A stretch of 64,000 nucleotides of DNA from contig CADCII010000015.1 of NCBI GenBank assembly GCA_902801515.1, positions 31,087 to 95,086 on the forward strand. Direction: 5' to 3'. Positions 1 through 9,700 of this stretch are shown here, in pieces (position 1 is the stretch's first letter; every line of letters starts with the position of its first letter). The DNA comes from an uncultured Lachnospiraceae bacterium (GTDB lineage: Bacteria; Bacillota; Clostridia; Lachnospirales; Lachnospiraceae). The position numbers and the translations under genes were made by a program. A model generated the notes under the pieces. The model saw nothing but the letters and a program-made list of their open reading frames with translations. It searched no databases and was not told where the DNA came from.

Positions 1-821
1 GCCGGACACACATGGTTCCAGAATGCATCACCTTCCGGATAGTACTTACCGCAATAGATGCAGTATGACTGACCCGGTGCAGAGGGATCCTGTGTTCCAT
101 TAGCGGAATCCAGCGCATAGTTTCCATTACCGGATGATCCTGAGTTCTTGTCTGCAGGTTTTGTTTCAGACAGGAAGGAGGAAGAAATATACGCTTTTGA
201 ATTATTGAAGTCGATCTGGTACCAGCCGATATCGGTGCCGTTCTTCTGTACAGTGCCGGTTACGTGAACCTCTTCCCCGTAGTATTTCGTCCCGATCGAC
301 TTATCATCGATCGAGAAGCCGATACGGACATTAACATCGTCACTGGTGATGTAGTAAATCTTATCCATAGGCACGATCTCAATTGACGCAGCATCAGTCT
401 CCGGATTGACAGCGGATTTAGTGTCAAACTTCAGGATTTTGATAGTGCCGATTGCCTTCATGACTGATTCAAGCTCTTCGGCCTTGGGGGAGCAGCCCTT
501 TACGGCGAATACTTCATTCCTGGTAGAAACAAACGCCTGATAAACGGCAGCATAGGTATCATCTGCAACTGCTACAGCCGGCAGGTTTTCGCCATTGCTC
601 AGATGTTCGATCGTGATCGTGTTCGTGCCGTCCGTCATCGTAAACCAGTGATTCGCATCCTGCATCACTTCCCAGTCATCAGAAGGAGCCTCGATAGAAA
701 GAACCCCATCGGAAGTGGCGATGATTCTGGGTTTTGGAGTTGTGTCAGCCTCTTCTGCAATGGTACATACGGATGTGCCAAGTATCATACAGAGAGCCAA
801 AGCTAAAATTCTTTTCTTCAT
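1..821 (-). CDS. Secreted SH3-like domain protein with C-terminal Cys/His motif, partial
   Basis: The reading frame is open from an ATG at 821 (minus strand) to the window edge, so the C-terminus is missing. A purine-rich ribosome site (GAGAGGAGAA) precedes the ATG. The N-terminus (MKKRILALALCMILG...) is a signal peptide. A roughly 110-residue globular region follows, then a bacterial SH3-like domain around residues 155-215 (YYITSDDVNVR, GWYQIDF, YISSSFLSE), a Ser/Gly linker, and a CxxC motif with a downstream His and Cys (CIYCGKYYPEGD, then WNHVC). It is a clear paralogue of the protein at 57103-58071, which has the same order of parts and two complete Cys/His motifs. It probably acts at the cell wall or outside the cell. 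Its function is not known. Confidence 0.85.
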   Translation of the reverse strand, partial: MKKRILALALCMILGTSVCTIAEEADTTPKPRIIATSDGVLSIEAPSDDWEVMQDANHWFTMTDGTNTITIEHLSNGENLPAVAVADDTYAAVYQAFVSTRNEVFAVKGCSPKAEELESVMKAIGTIKILKFDTKSAVNPETDAASIEIVPMDKIYYITSDDVNVRIGFSIDDKSIGTKYYGEEVHVTGTVQKNGTDIGWYQIDFNNSKAYISSSFLSETKPADKNSGSSGNGNYALDSANGTQDPSAPGQSYCIYCGKYYPEGDAFWNHVCP

Positions 822-966
822 TTTCTGTTATTCTCCTCTCTTTAATTATGTATGTCCCCTTCTCCAGTTTCTATACCGTATAATGCTGACGGAGAAAGAA
901 ATTTCAAAATATATTATAGTACAGACAAAAATTATATACAATTAGAATTAAAAGCAGAAAGTAAGG

Positions 967-972
967 TATAAT
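967..972 (+). promoter_or_regulatory. Possible -10 box for mnmA
   Basis: A TATAAT hexamer in the context GGTATAATC lies about 40 bases before the mnmA ATG. I see no good TTGACA-like -35 at 17 bases; TTAGAA lies at 19. The 822-1012 gap otherwise holds only AT-rich sequence and must also contain the promoter of the divergent minus-strand gene. Confidence 0.35.
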
Positions 973-1012
973 CATGAACAGGACAAATGGAAGTCAGTGA
1001 GGTGTCAGACAA

Positions 1013-2095
1013 ATGAAAAAAGTTATCGTGGGTATGTCAGGGGGCGTGGACAGCGCCGTGGCAGCTTATCTTCTCAAACAGGCCGGATATGATGTCGTGG
1101 GCGTCACACTGCGCACCTGGGCCGGCACAGAAGGACAGGAGAGCCGCTGCTGTGAGATTGACGACGCAAGACAGACCGCCCGCGCGATCGGGATCCCTTA
1201 TCACGCATTTAACTGTCTTTCCGATTTTGAGAACAAGGTTGTAACGCCCTTCGTCCAGGATTATCTTCACGGAATGACGCCGAACCCCTGTGTAGTGTGC
1301 AACAGGGAAATAAAATGGGAACGGCTGCTTTATCATGCGGATGTGCTGCAGGCCGGCTATGTGGCGACAGGCCACTATGCTTCGGTGGTAAAGCTTGAGA
1401 ACGGAAGATATACGGTCCGGAAGGCGTCTCATTTCGAGAAGGACCAGACATATATGCTTTACCGCCTGACGCAGGAGCAGCTGTCAAGAACCCTCATGCC
1501 GCTGGGAGAGTATGCCAAGTCAGACGTCCGGCAGATAGCAGAGGAAGCAGGGATCCAGGTTGCGTCAAAACCTGATTCCCAGGAGATCTGTTTTGTTTCC
1601 GATGAGAATTATGCGGATTTCATCCGCGATCATGAGAATGGAGCGGTGCCCGGGGAAGGGAACTATGTCGATGAAGAGGGCAATGTTCTTGGCAGGCACA
1701 GAGGCATCATTCACTATACAGTCGGACAGCGCAAGGGCCTTGGAGTGGCATTCGGACATCCCATGTACATTAAGGAAATACGTGCCGACAGAAATGAGAT
1801 CGTGCTCAGCGGGTATGAAGAGACCTACTGCAAAGCGATCCTGTGCAGCGACCTGAACTTTATGAGCATTCCTGAACCGGAGACGGGTGAAGCACTTCGC
1901 TGCCAGGCCAAAGTGAGATACCGGCATTCAGGCCAGTATGCGCTGCTTGAGAAAATCGACAAAGACCGGGTCAGAATCTCTTTCGACGAACCCGTGCGGT
2001 TTGCAGCACCGGGGCAGTCCGCCGTATTCTACGATCAGGATGACTGTCTGCTGGGAGGCGGTGTCTGCTGGGAGGCGGCGTCATATCAGAAGTGA
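1013..2095 (+). CDS. mnmA: tRNA-specific 2-thiouridylase MnmA
   Basis: MnmA activates C2 of the wobble uridine U34 in tRNA Lys/Glu/Gln with ATP and transfers persulfide sulfur to make 2-thiouridine. The 360-residue length is normal for the family. The PP-loop SGGVDS is at residues 9-14. The catalytic cysteine pair is visible as Cys93 in NPCVVCN and Cys193 in SQEICF. The tRNA-binding and C-terminal barrel parts follow (GQRKGLGVA, CLGGG near the end as CLLGGGVCW). The start is supported by GAGGTG about ten bases upstream. It converges with, and overlaps by 10 bp, the MATE gene on the other strand. It is a housekeeping gene next to the island and not obviously linked to it. Confidence 0.97.
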   Translation: MKKVIVGMSGGVDSAVAAYLLKQAGYDVVGVTLRTWAGTEGQESRCCEIDDARQTARAIGIPYHAFNCLSDFENKVVTPFVQDYLHGMTPNPCVVCNREIKWERLLYHADVLQAGYVATGHYASVVKLENGRYTVRKASHFEKDQTYMLYRLTQEQLSRTLMPLGEYAKSDVRQIAEEAGIQVASKPDSQEICFVSDENYADFIRDHENGAVPGEGNYVDEEGNVLGRHRGIIHYTVGQRKGLGVAFGHPMYIKEIRADRNEIVLSGYEETYCKAILCSDLNFMSIPEPETGEALRCQAKVRYRHSGQYALLEKIDKDRVRISFDEPVRFAAPGQSAVFYDQDDCLLGGGVCWEAASYQK

Positions 2096-3471
2096 TCTAT
2101 GTGTAGAGGGTGATCCGTCACGCGATAGTCATTTCTTTTCTTCAGCCAGGCAAGGCAGGCAAAACACATGAATATCTGCAGCAAAGATGAGCAGGGTGTG
2201 GCAAGTCCGATGTAAAACAGGGACACAGGCCGTATCCTGCTCATAAACCATGATACGGGCACCCTGACACAGAATGCACTGATAATGCCCTGCAGCATGA
2301 CAAAGCGGGTGAGCCCGAGACCATTGTAGTATCCGATGAAGACAAAGAAGATGGCGGTGAACAGGCAGTCAATCGCATAGGATTTAAGGTAATCCGTTCC
2401 TGCCAGTATGACTTCGGGATCATTTGAGAAGATACTGCAGAGCAGGTCTCCCCGGAAAAATGAGAAAACTCCGATCACTGCGCCGGCCGCAAGGGAGGCA
2501 CTGATGCCATAGCGAAGAGCCAGAAGCGCACGCTTCCCCTTCCCGGCACCGATGTTCTGCGCAGAGAGGGCTGCCATTGACTGCATAAATGAACTGGGCA
2601 CGAGCATGATAAACGCGCATACTTTTTCGGCAACTCCGATGCCCGCAGACGGAACCAGTCCGAGCGAATTAACGATCGCCTGAATGATCATGAACGAAAG
2701 GCCTACGAGCAGGTCAGAGATGGCAAGAGGAAGTCCGAGAGCAGTGATCCTGCGCCAGATTCCGGTGTTAACGCAGATCATTCTACGGGAAAATGAAAAC
2801 GGGAGGGGCTGTTTCCGGATAAGGACCAGGGAGATCAGGACACTGATCCCCTGGGCGGCAACGGTAGCAATCGCGGCTCCTCTGGCACCAAGACCGCACG
2901 CAGCAACCAGGAACAGATCTCCTGCGACATTGAAGATGCAAGCGATAAGAACCGCGATCAGCGGCGTTTTTGAATCCCCGATCCCACGGAAGATGCTGCC
3001 GATCAGATTATAAGCGACAATGACAAGCACGCCGGCTCCGCAGATACGTACGTATCCGGAAGTCTGCAGGAACGCAGCTTCCGGAGCGTGCATGGCTGTA
3101 GCAATCGCATCAGGAAAACCGACCAGGATAGCTGTCAGGACCGATCCCAGAAGGATGAACAGTGTGATGCCTGCACCTATGATCCGGCCGCCATTTCTCC
3201 CGTCTCCGCTTCCGATCTGCTGTCCAAGCAGAACCGTGATCCCCATGGCAAAGCTTGAAAGAGGACCTGTCAGCGTCATCATAATGTTGGATCCGGTGGC
3301 GACGGCAGAAACATCCGCCGAAGTGGCAAACTGCCCGACTACCATAAGATCGACGGCGCCGTAAGTTGCCTGCAGCAGAAGCGCGAACAAAACCGGCACA
3401 GAGAACCGTATCAGTTTCGGGAGAATACTCCCGGTAGTAAAATCGTGTGCATCCTGTGCTTTAGAATTCAT
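2086..3471 (-). CDS. MATE family multidrug/cation efflux transporter
   Basis: This is a polytopic membrane antiporter of about 461 residues with the 12-helix MATE layout in two six-helix halves (for example PVLFALLLQATYGAVDLMVV near the N-terminus and a second half beginning near ALGLPLAISDLLVGLSF). The family exports organic cations and drugs using H+ or Na+. The frame is open to an ATG at 3522, but I choose the ATG at 3471 (MNSKAQDAHDF) because GGGAGATGAA sits directly in front of it and the extra 17 residues have no family counterpart. It overlaps the 3' end of mnmA tail-to-tail. The substrate cannot be told from sequence. Confidence 0.93.
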   Translation of the reverse strand: MNSKAQDAHDFTTGSILPKLIRFSVPVLFALLLQATYGAVDLMVVGQFATSADVSAVATGSNIMMTLTGPLSSFAMGITVLLGQQIGSGDGRNGGRIIGAGITLFILLGSVLTAILVGFPDAIATAMHAPEAAFLQTSGYVRICGAGVLVIVAYNLIGSIFRGIGDSKTPLIAVLIACIFNVAGDLFLVAACGLGARGAAIATVAAQGISVLISLVLIRKQPLPFSFSRRMICVNTGIWRRITALGLPLAISDLLVGLSFMIIQAIVNSLGLVPSAGIGVAEKVCAFIMLVPSSFMQSMAALSAQNIGAGKGKRALLALRYGISASLAAGAVIGVFSFFRGDLLCSIFSNDPEVILAGTDYLKSYAIDCLFTAIFFVFIGYYNGLGLTRFVMLQGIISAFCVRVPVSWFMSRIRPVSLFYIGLATPCSSLLQIFMCFACLAWLKKRNDYRVTDHPLHIDHF

Positions 3472-3629
3472 TTCATCTCCCAATAAAAAAGACCGGACAG
3501 ACTGCAGGTACAAACCTGCCATCTTATCCAGCCGCTCATTCTTACTGTCTGAAGAACAATCAACCCTCCGATGACCGAAATCATTCTACGGGAACAAATA
3601 TGTAAAGTCAATAGAGATTCTCAGGAGCA

Positions 3630-3672
3630 GGAAAACGCATTTTACAGATGCGGAAAAGTAATCTGGTACTCT
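3630..3672 (+). promoter_or_regulatory. Island promoter element, copy 1
   Basis: GGAAAACGCATTTTACAG at 3630-3647, then TACTCT at 3667-3672, 17 nt after ACAGAT. This is the first of eight copies of a conserved element (AAAA-N4-TTTT inverted repeat followed by ACAG and a -10-like box). It lies about 50 bases before the secreted-protein gene at 3721. The -10 is weak in this copy. Confidence 0.65.
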
Positions 3673-3720
3673 GACATTGGCAAATAACAATCCATGCAAT
3701 GACACAACAGGAGGTAAGGC

Positions 3721-4335
3721 ATGAAAAAAAGAAACAGGAAATGGATTACTTTTGTACTGATGGCAGCGGTCTTTACATTGCTCGCAGGGATGAGTGCATT
3801 CGCAAAGACTCACAAGGAAACGAAGGGTGTTCCGTACGGGCAAAGAGAATACTTTGTATACAGCGGACCGGCATCAGGCATATCAAAGGTCAAATCTTCC
3901 AACAAGAAAGTAGCATCAGTTACAACCCGGAAAGAAGGGGCAGGCGTTGAGGTCTGCCTGAAGCTCAAGAAGCAGGGTATGACGAATCTTTCCTACAAGG
4001 TCAAGAAAAATGGCAAAACGGTTACCTACAAGATCAAATTGTGTGTATACAAGAATCCATTCAAGACCTTAAAGGTTGGCAATGCAAACTACAAATCACA
4101 GTTTAGTGTTGGAGATTACAGTACCCTTCTGAAAGGCAAGGGCAAGGTCAAAATCAAGTTAAAGAAAGGCTGGAAGGTCAAATCTATTAAAGTGCAGGGA
4201 GGCGGCAGCAACTGGAGAAAACTGAAAAAGGGCGAACAGGTCGATATTGAACATAAGCACAGCTTGCGGATCACCCTGAAGAATACAAAATATCGCTTCA
4301 CAACAGACTACTGGATCTGGGGTGGCGGCGTCTAA
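3721..4335 (+). CDS. Lys-rich secreted protein with Ig-like (Big2-type) features
   Basis: This 204-residue protein starts at an ATG 5 bases after a strong AGGAGG. The signal peptide is residues 1 to about 28 (ends SAFAKT). The mature part is very basic, with short patterns such as SKVKSSNKKVASVTT that resemble Big2-type Ig-like domains (SSNKKVATV) found at the C-termini of the island's giant proteins. It is probably a secreted or wall-bound structural protein. It is the first gene of the island, it has its own copy of the island promoter, and a hairpin follows it. It resembles in general character the small secreted protein at 41424 that closes the island. I recognise no enzyme motif. Confidence 0.8.
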   Translation: MKKRNRKWITFVLMAAVFTLLAGMSAFAKTHKETKGVPYGQREYFVYSGPASGISKVKSSNKKVASVTTRKEGAGVEVCLKLKKQGMTNLSYKVKKNGKTVTYKIKLCVYKNPFKTLKVGNANYKSQFSVGDYSTLLKGKGKVKIKLKKGWKVKSIKVQGGGSNWRKLKKGEQVDIEHKHSLRITLKNTKYRFTTDYWIWGGGV

Positions 4336-4340
4336 AGATG

Positions 4341-4432
4341 AAAAAGGCGCAGCGTGCCAAAGCGGCGGCTGCGCCAGATCTTTCGCATAGAGGAAAGCGG
4401 GACAGTTGAATGTACAATAACTACTTAGACAA
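4341..4432 (+). repeat. Duplicated intergenic block, left part, ending in a 12-bp inverted repeat
   Basis: Bases 4341-4420 closely match 10616-10693 (hairpin, then AGAGGAAAGCGGGACAGT and an AT-rich end). The block ends with CTACTTAGACAA (4421-4432), the exact inverse of TTGTCTAAGTAG at 5825-5836. The two inverted copies bracket the 4498 gene and the kinase remnant. At 10.7 kb the two flanks lie almost side by side with no gene between them. Confidence 0.7.
4346..4375 (+). terminator. Hairpin, probable terminator
   Basis: GGCGCAGC (4346-4353) pairs with GCTGCGCC (4368-4375). An A5 run precedes it and only a weak T-rich stretch follows, so it may also act on the other strand. The same hairpin and flanks recur at 10621-10650. 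Confidence 0.6.
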
Positions 4433-4497
4433 AATGAACAGGAACCATACTGTCAGAATTGAAATATATTAGTACATAATAGAAGGAGACTAAATAG

Positions 4498-5715
4498 ATG
4501 ATGGACCGTAAAAGAATAACTTCAGTATGTCTAGCTGCAACGTTCACAGCTGCTTTACTTGTAAGTCCTGCATGGGCTGATGAAGAAAGCCCCTGGGCAG
4601 TAGCAGATAATGTATTGAATGTGAATAACCCGCTTCCCGAATACAAAGAGATCGTCATAGAAGAGGAACCGGTTGTCGAACGGGAAGGGCAGTTCACAGA
4701 TGAAGAGAGAGAGTTCTCATATAGTTATACTGCACCGCGGGATGGGTATTACTTACTTTGGATTGATGATTTTACTCCGAATTGTGGGGCATCGGTTTCC
4801 TGGACTGATCCGTATGGAAATAAACTAAGCAACTCTGATGTCCAGTTGGAAGAAGGATTGACTTATGATATTACCGTCTGGAGCGGTAACAATACTCATT
4901 TTAAAGTATCTGTATTCCAACAGAAACCAACTACGGATCTTTCAGGATATATTAAGGCAAAGGATCAAATTGCTTTTGATGCACAACATAATTACTATAC
5001 GTATACAGCTAAAAACACAGGTACTCATGTGCTTTTCCTGGATCTGGCTCCTAATATAGGCGTTTGGTATGGGGTTTATGATTCCTATGGTAATGAAATA
5101 AAATGCAGTAATACTTGGTATGGGGATAAACATGTTAGTGTTGAATTGGAGAAAGACGAGACGTATACACTTGAGATTTGCTCTTCGGATCACGGGTATT
5201 ATTCGGTTTACTTTGGAGAGAAAAAGCCGCTTGTTGATGTGAGTGGGTATTCGGTAATAAATGATGCGTTTGACTATAGAAAGCAGGTTAATAATTATTC
5301 TTTTAATCCACCAATAGAGGGAAAGTATAGAATTTACTGTGAAGGAAAACAGGTTGATTCATTTAAAGTATATAGTGAAGAGGGGGATGACATTAATCCG
5401 AATCCGTTCAACGATTACCAATGTTCCTTAGAAGAAGGAGCAGAATATAGTTTTGTGGTTTATGGAACAGATGATGGTATCAGCGATTATACAATTACGA
5501 TCGATTACCCATCTGAAGCCCAGGCTTACCTGGATCAGGTTGCTTCCGGCGTTGTAGAGACGGAGGCGGACGGGACTGCGGAAGTCGATCCGAAATATGC
5601 TGAATTGGAAGCCAGGAATCAGGAACTGGAATCTGAACTTGCTGCGCTTCAGGAAAAATATGATCTGCTGACAGACATTCTCGGCGACAGCGGTCTGCAG
5701 ATTGATGGAGAATGA
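4498..5715 (+). CDS. Secreted repeat protein with C-terminal coiled-coil tail
   Basis: This 405-residue protein starts at the first of two adjacent ATGs after AGAAGGAGAC. The signal peptide ends near SPAWADEE. Three beta-rich repeats of about 85-95 residues follow, each opening with a pattern like VDVSGYSVINDAFDYR...YSF and resembling pre-peptidase-type beta-sandwich domains (this match is inference). The last 45 residues form a coiled coil (EARNQELESELAALQEKYD). It is a paralogue of the protein at 31967-33250 in all three parts, and the tail also recurs in the lectin fragment at 36346. A kinase start codon lies 2 bases after its stop, mirroring the kinase/coiled-coil pairing at 30340-33250. 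Base composition is more AT-rich than its neighbours. Confidence 0.85.
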   Translation: MMDRKRITSVCLAATFTAALLVSPAWADEESPWAVADNVLNVNNPLPEYKEIVIEEEPVVEREGQFTDEEREFSYSYTAPRDGYYLLWIDDFTPNCGASVSWTDPYGNKLSNSDVQLEEGLTYDITVWSGNNTHFKVSVFQQKPTTDLSGYIKAKDQIAFDAQHNYYTYTAKNTGTHVLFLDLAPNIGVWYGVYDSYGNEIKCSNTWYGDKHVSVELEKDETYTLEICSSDHGYYSVYFGEKKPLVDVSGYSVINDAFDYRKQVNNYSFNPPIEGKYRIYCEGKQVDSFKVYSEEGDDINPNPFNDYQCSLEEGAEYSFVVYGTDDGISDYTITIDYPSEAQAYLDQVASGVVETEADGTAEVDPKYAELEARNQELESELAALQEKYDLLTDILGDSGLQIDGE

Positions 5716-5716
5716 T

Positions 5717-5836
5717 ATGGATTTTCCGAAGCTCCCGCAGAAATGGGATGACTGGATTATAACAGAGAAGGTCGGTGAAGGGTCCTACACTAGACTTCAA
5801 TGTGAAAGCCAGATAAACAGCATATTGTCTAAGTAG
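5717..5836 (+). pseudogene. 5' remnant of a Hanks-type Ser/Thr kinase gene
   Basis: The ORF MDFPKLPQKWDDWIITEKV (then GEGSYTRLQ) is 39 codons long and ends at a TAG inside the 12-bp inverted repeat. Its first 25 residues line up with the N-termini of the two intact kinases here: W-x2-W, then a glycine-rich loop (GEGSY here; GSGSYG at 30340; GTGSFG at 14865). Everything after the glycine-rich loop is gone. It starts 1 base after the stop of the 4498 gene. I read it as a kinase gene cut off by rearrangement. Confidence 0.7.
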
Positions 5837-6000
5837 ATTCTGAACAGCGGCGTATGGGGCCGCTGTTCTTCATTCGCTGACAACATATCTTTGATATTAA
5901 TCGATTCTGAAGCGTCAATCCGACAGATTTTGTAATCTCAATCAGGCTGATTCCAAACTTTCCCCTTGCAGACTGAGAGCAGGAAAACGGATTTTACAGG
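5823..6000 (+). repeat. Duplicated intergenic block, right part
   Basis: Closely matches 10707-10886 over about 180 bases with small differences. It carries TTGTCTAAGTAG, a hairpin, a CGCTGACAACATATCTTTGA stretch, and the island promoter element at its 3' end. The two copies drive different secreted-protein genes (6068 and 10968). Confidence 0.8.
5842..5868 (+). terminator. Hairpin terminator
   Basis: GAACAGCGG (5842-5850) pairs with CCGCTGTTC (5860-5868), followed by TTCATTC. The same hairpin occurs at 10727-10753. Confidence 0.65.
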
Positions 6001-6023
6001 AATAGAAAAGCATATGGTACAGT
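5982..6023 (+). promoter_or_regulatory. Island promoter element, copy 2
   Basis: GGAAAACGGATTTTACAG at 5982-5999, then TACAGT at 6018-6023, 16 nt after ACAGGA. It lies 45 bases before the ATG at 6068 and argues against translation beginning at the upstream ATG at 5966. Confidence 0.65.
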
Positions 6024-6067
6024 GGTTTCAGCAATCAATAGCATACAAATCTTTGAGGAGGATCATC

Positions 6068-6664
6068 ATGAGGAAAAAATGGATTGCGTACCTGGTTTTA
6101 ACGTTTTTTGTTCTTATGCTTTCATTCAACACTTTTGCCGATGAAGTGAATGAATTCACATTCAGAAATTGTATTAAATTTGGGATGAGCAAAGCAGAAG
6201 TATTACAGGCAGAAATAGAGATTAATCAAACAAATAAATCGGATTGGTATCCCCTTACACCGGAAAAATGGGAATGGCTATTTTATGATGACTTTGTTGA
6301 GGTTAGTGATTATGCAGGGATCGTTATGTACAGTTTTGCTGACGGCTTCCTTCAGGGGGCCAACTACATGTTTGGGATATACGGTGAGGGGGAATATAAA
6401 GATTTATCAGAAGCCTTGTCCGAGGTCTACGGAGAAAAAACTTCGATCCCGAACGACAAACTTAATGAAATGGCAAGGCCTGTAATAGCAGGCGTATTAG
6501 GCTCAGATGTTAAGCTATCAGACGGATATGTCTGGTATCAGGACAATGTGACCATATATGAATACCAGTATGGGGATGACGGACAATTTGCAATTACGTA
6601 TCTCAATCCGAATTTTGATTACGAGGCATTTAACAATGGTACAGCAAGCACAGGAGGATTATAA
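6068..6664 (+). CDS. Small secreted protein of unknown function
   Basis: The frame is open from 5966, but the ATG at 6068 follows GAGGAGG and begins a clean signal peptide (MRKKWIAYLVLTFFVLMLSF, cleaved near FADE), so 198 residues. The upstream ATG would overlap the promoter. The mature part is acidic and mixed alpha/beta (FRNCIKFGMSKAEVLQAE near its start resembles the opening of small lipoprotein-like periplasmic folds, but I do not recognise a family). It lies between the rearranged 4498-5836 segment and the giant LRR gene at 6732, 67 bases upstream of the latter and probably cotranscribed with it. Confidence 0.8.
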   Translation: MRKKWIAYLVLTFFVLMLSFNTFADEVNEFTFRNCIKFGMSKAEVLQAEIEINQTNKSDWYPLTPEKWEWLFYDDFVEVSDYAGIVMYSFADGFLQGANYMFGIYGEGEYKDLSEALSEVYGEKTSIPNDKLNEMARPVIAGVLGSDVKLSDGYVWYQDNVTIYEYQYGDDGQFAITYLNPNFDYEAFNNGTASTGGL

Positions 6665-6731
6665 GGAAAACCCATCTTGGGCTTTCAGGCGAAACGGTCG
6701 TAATCACTGAATCCATAGGGGAGAACCGGAA

Positions 6732-9700
6732 ATGAAGACTAGAAGATGGAATAATTGCCTGTTGACTGAATTAATCGCCGTGATGCTCGTCATTACTCAT
6801 ATGGGAGGAATGGTAGCTCTGGCGGACGAGGAATTCGAAGTGATTCCGGATATTGATGCTGTATGTATTGAAAACGATCCGGGAGGTACAGAAGAAAGAA
6901 TAGAGTCCGGCATGAGTTTAACGGATGAAGAGGAACCGATCGCCTGCTTAATTGAAGATCTGGAGAAGGAAGAGCCTGAACCTGATGGACTGACCGTGGA
7001 TGACACGAGTGAAACGGAGTCAGAAGATATATCGGCAGAGAACGGAATCTGGCAGGAAGAAGCTGACATATCCGGAGATGGCGTGCCTGAGACAGATGGC
7101 GCAGCAGGTATCGAGGAGACAGAGACGGAGTATACTCTGGGGGAGACTGTTTCGGAGGAGATTACTTCGGAAGAAATGGCTCTGATGGAAGCGGCAGCGG
7201 ACAATTCTTCTGAATCTGCAGGAGAACTTACACTTAAGCAGAGTGAGGTTACACTGTATTATGCATCGGACAATCTGAAGAATCAGAAGGAAATCCCTGC
7301 AGATAAGCCAGGGCAATATAAGATCGAATTGTCTCAGACATATGATGGAAATGTAACATACAGTTACTGGTCGAAAGATAACAATTGCAGTTTTGCAAAT
7401 GACCTGTATGTCGATCTGACAGAGGATGGCGTAATCACTGCGAAGAAAGCGGGGGAATCGATGATCCGGGTGCGGGCCGGTTCATCCGTGATGTTCCTGA
7501 CAGTCCATGTAAAGTCTTACGACCGGGAGTATGTGGAAAATATACTGGATTCATATATACAGGAACATATTCTGCCGCTTTCTACCCAGAAGGAACAGGC
7601 GGAGGCTATAGTCCGGTACGTTGCTGAAAACTACAGTTACAGCGCGTCTTACAGCGGATATGTTTCCATGGGGGTAAACGGTGCCGGTGACTGCTGGGCC
7701 AGTACGGATATGATTCAGTATATGTGCAAGAAGGCGGGAATTCCTTCAGAAATGTGGATTGAGGACAAGGAAAACTTCGGAGTACTTACCGGCGGGCATA
7801 TGAAGGCGATTATCTATGCAGATGGAGAATATTACATCGGAGAGGCCGGATATGTTCAGCAGAAACCCCGCAGATATGATTTCTACAAATTGTCAGGTCC
7901 CTTCTCTATTGAAAAGCTGACAGATACCACCTGCGAGATTACCCGGTATGACGGTGTGGAGGGGGACGTGGTGATTCCGGAGAAGATCAATGGCTTTACT
8001 GTAACCTCCATCGGACATCACTGTTTTTACCGGACTGGCGTGCAGATTACATCTGTCAGGATTCCGGATACTGTAACCAACATTGGGAAATTTGCATTTG
8101 CAGGCTGCAGCCAGCTCTCGGAAATGATGATTCCGGCATCGGTCACATCCATCGGTTCAGGCATTTTCTGGAGTGATATCAGCCTGAAAGAGATAAAAGT
8201 TGATTCCCGGAATTCAAGCTATAAGAGCATCGACGGCGTACTGTTCTCTGCGGATGGGAAAGTTCTGGTCGAATGCCCGAGAGGACTTACAGGCGCTTTT
8301 GTGGTTCCGGAGGGGACAGAAGAGATACAGGCAGCAGCATTTTCCGGTTCTGAGATAACCGAAGTCACCATTCCCGGATCGGTCCGAACTATCGGGAACA
8401 GTGCTTTTCAGTATTCCAAGCTGAATAAAGTAACATTGAATGAGGGCCTTGTGACGATCGGAGAATGTGCATTTGCGTCCACGTATACGAAGAGCATTAC
8501 GATTCCATCCTCCGTAAAGAGCATTCAGGCAGGAGCGCTGCAGAATATCACGAGAGGCATTCTCGTACTGACAAAGGACGCAGAGATCGGTACGGAAGCG
8601 ATGCCTCACGGGTATATTGCAGCCTATCCCGGATCCACTGCACAGGCTTATGCAGAGGAAAACAACTACAGATTCACAGAATTGGACAGCAGCGGGAGGA
8701 TTCTGCTGAAGGATGAATGGTTTGCGCTGAAGAGCACGGAGTATACCTACAGTGGAAGGGAGATGCGGCCTGAGGTTTCTGTTTCAGGATCGATTGTGCA
8801 GAACAATCAGGACCAGGCGGACTATACAGTTACTTATGAGAATAATACTGACGCCGGATGCGGATATGCCGTCATAAACGGGATAAACCGATTCAGCGGA
8901 ACGGTGCGTCTGCCGTTTACCGTTCAACCGCAGAAGATTAATATGAGCAGCCTGAACACATCTGTTGCGGTGGATGACTGTTTCCTCTCTGACTACAGCA
9001 ACGGGTGCGAGCCGCAGATAGAAGTGTATACCGGGAGCTATTATTATCGAAAGACCTATACACAGGGGAAAGATTATACAGTTGTCTATGCGGAGAACAA
9101 AGACCTTGGAGAGGCAACTGCAACCATCACCATGACTGGAAATTACACTGCGGATACGACAAAGACGATTACCTTCCGTGTGTATGAGCATCTTCCCGAG
9201 CCGGAAAAGATTGAGGATGTGGTATATAACGGAAACGATCAGAAACCGGATGTTGCAGTGAATGGACTGAGCCCGAATGAAGATTACGGAGTCCGGTATA
9301 CAAACAACAGGGAGACCGGTGTGGCAACTGCAACAGTGATCGGCATGGGTTATTACAGGGGAGAAAAGACGGTTGAATTCAACATTCTGCCATGCCCGAT
9401 AGAACGGGTGGAAATCAGTGTAAATGCATCAGATATTGTTTATTCGGGCAAAGAGCAGAGGCCGAAGATCACTGTGTATCATAAGATCCCGTATACAGTC
9501 GATGAGAAAACGTATTATACACGCCGTTCCCTGGAGGAGGGGAAGGATTACAGCGTCATATATAAAAACAATGTCAATGCCGGAACTGCCGGCGTGACAT
9601 TGACCGGCATGGGAAATTATACCGATGAAAAAACGGAGACATTTACCATAAAGCCGGCATCCATCTATGATGTGGTATTTAACACAATGACCCTGAAAGA

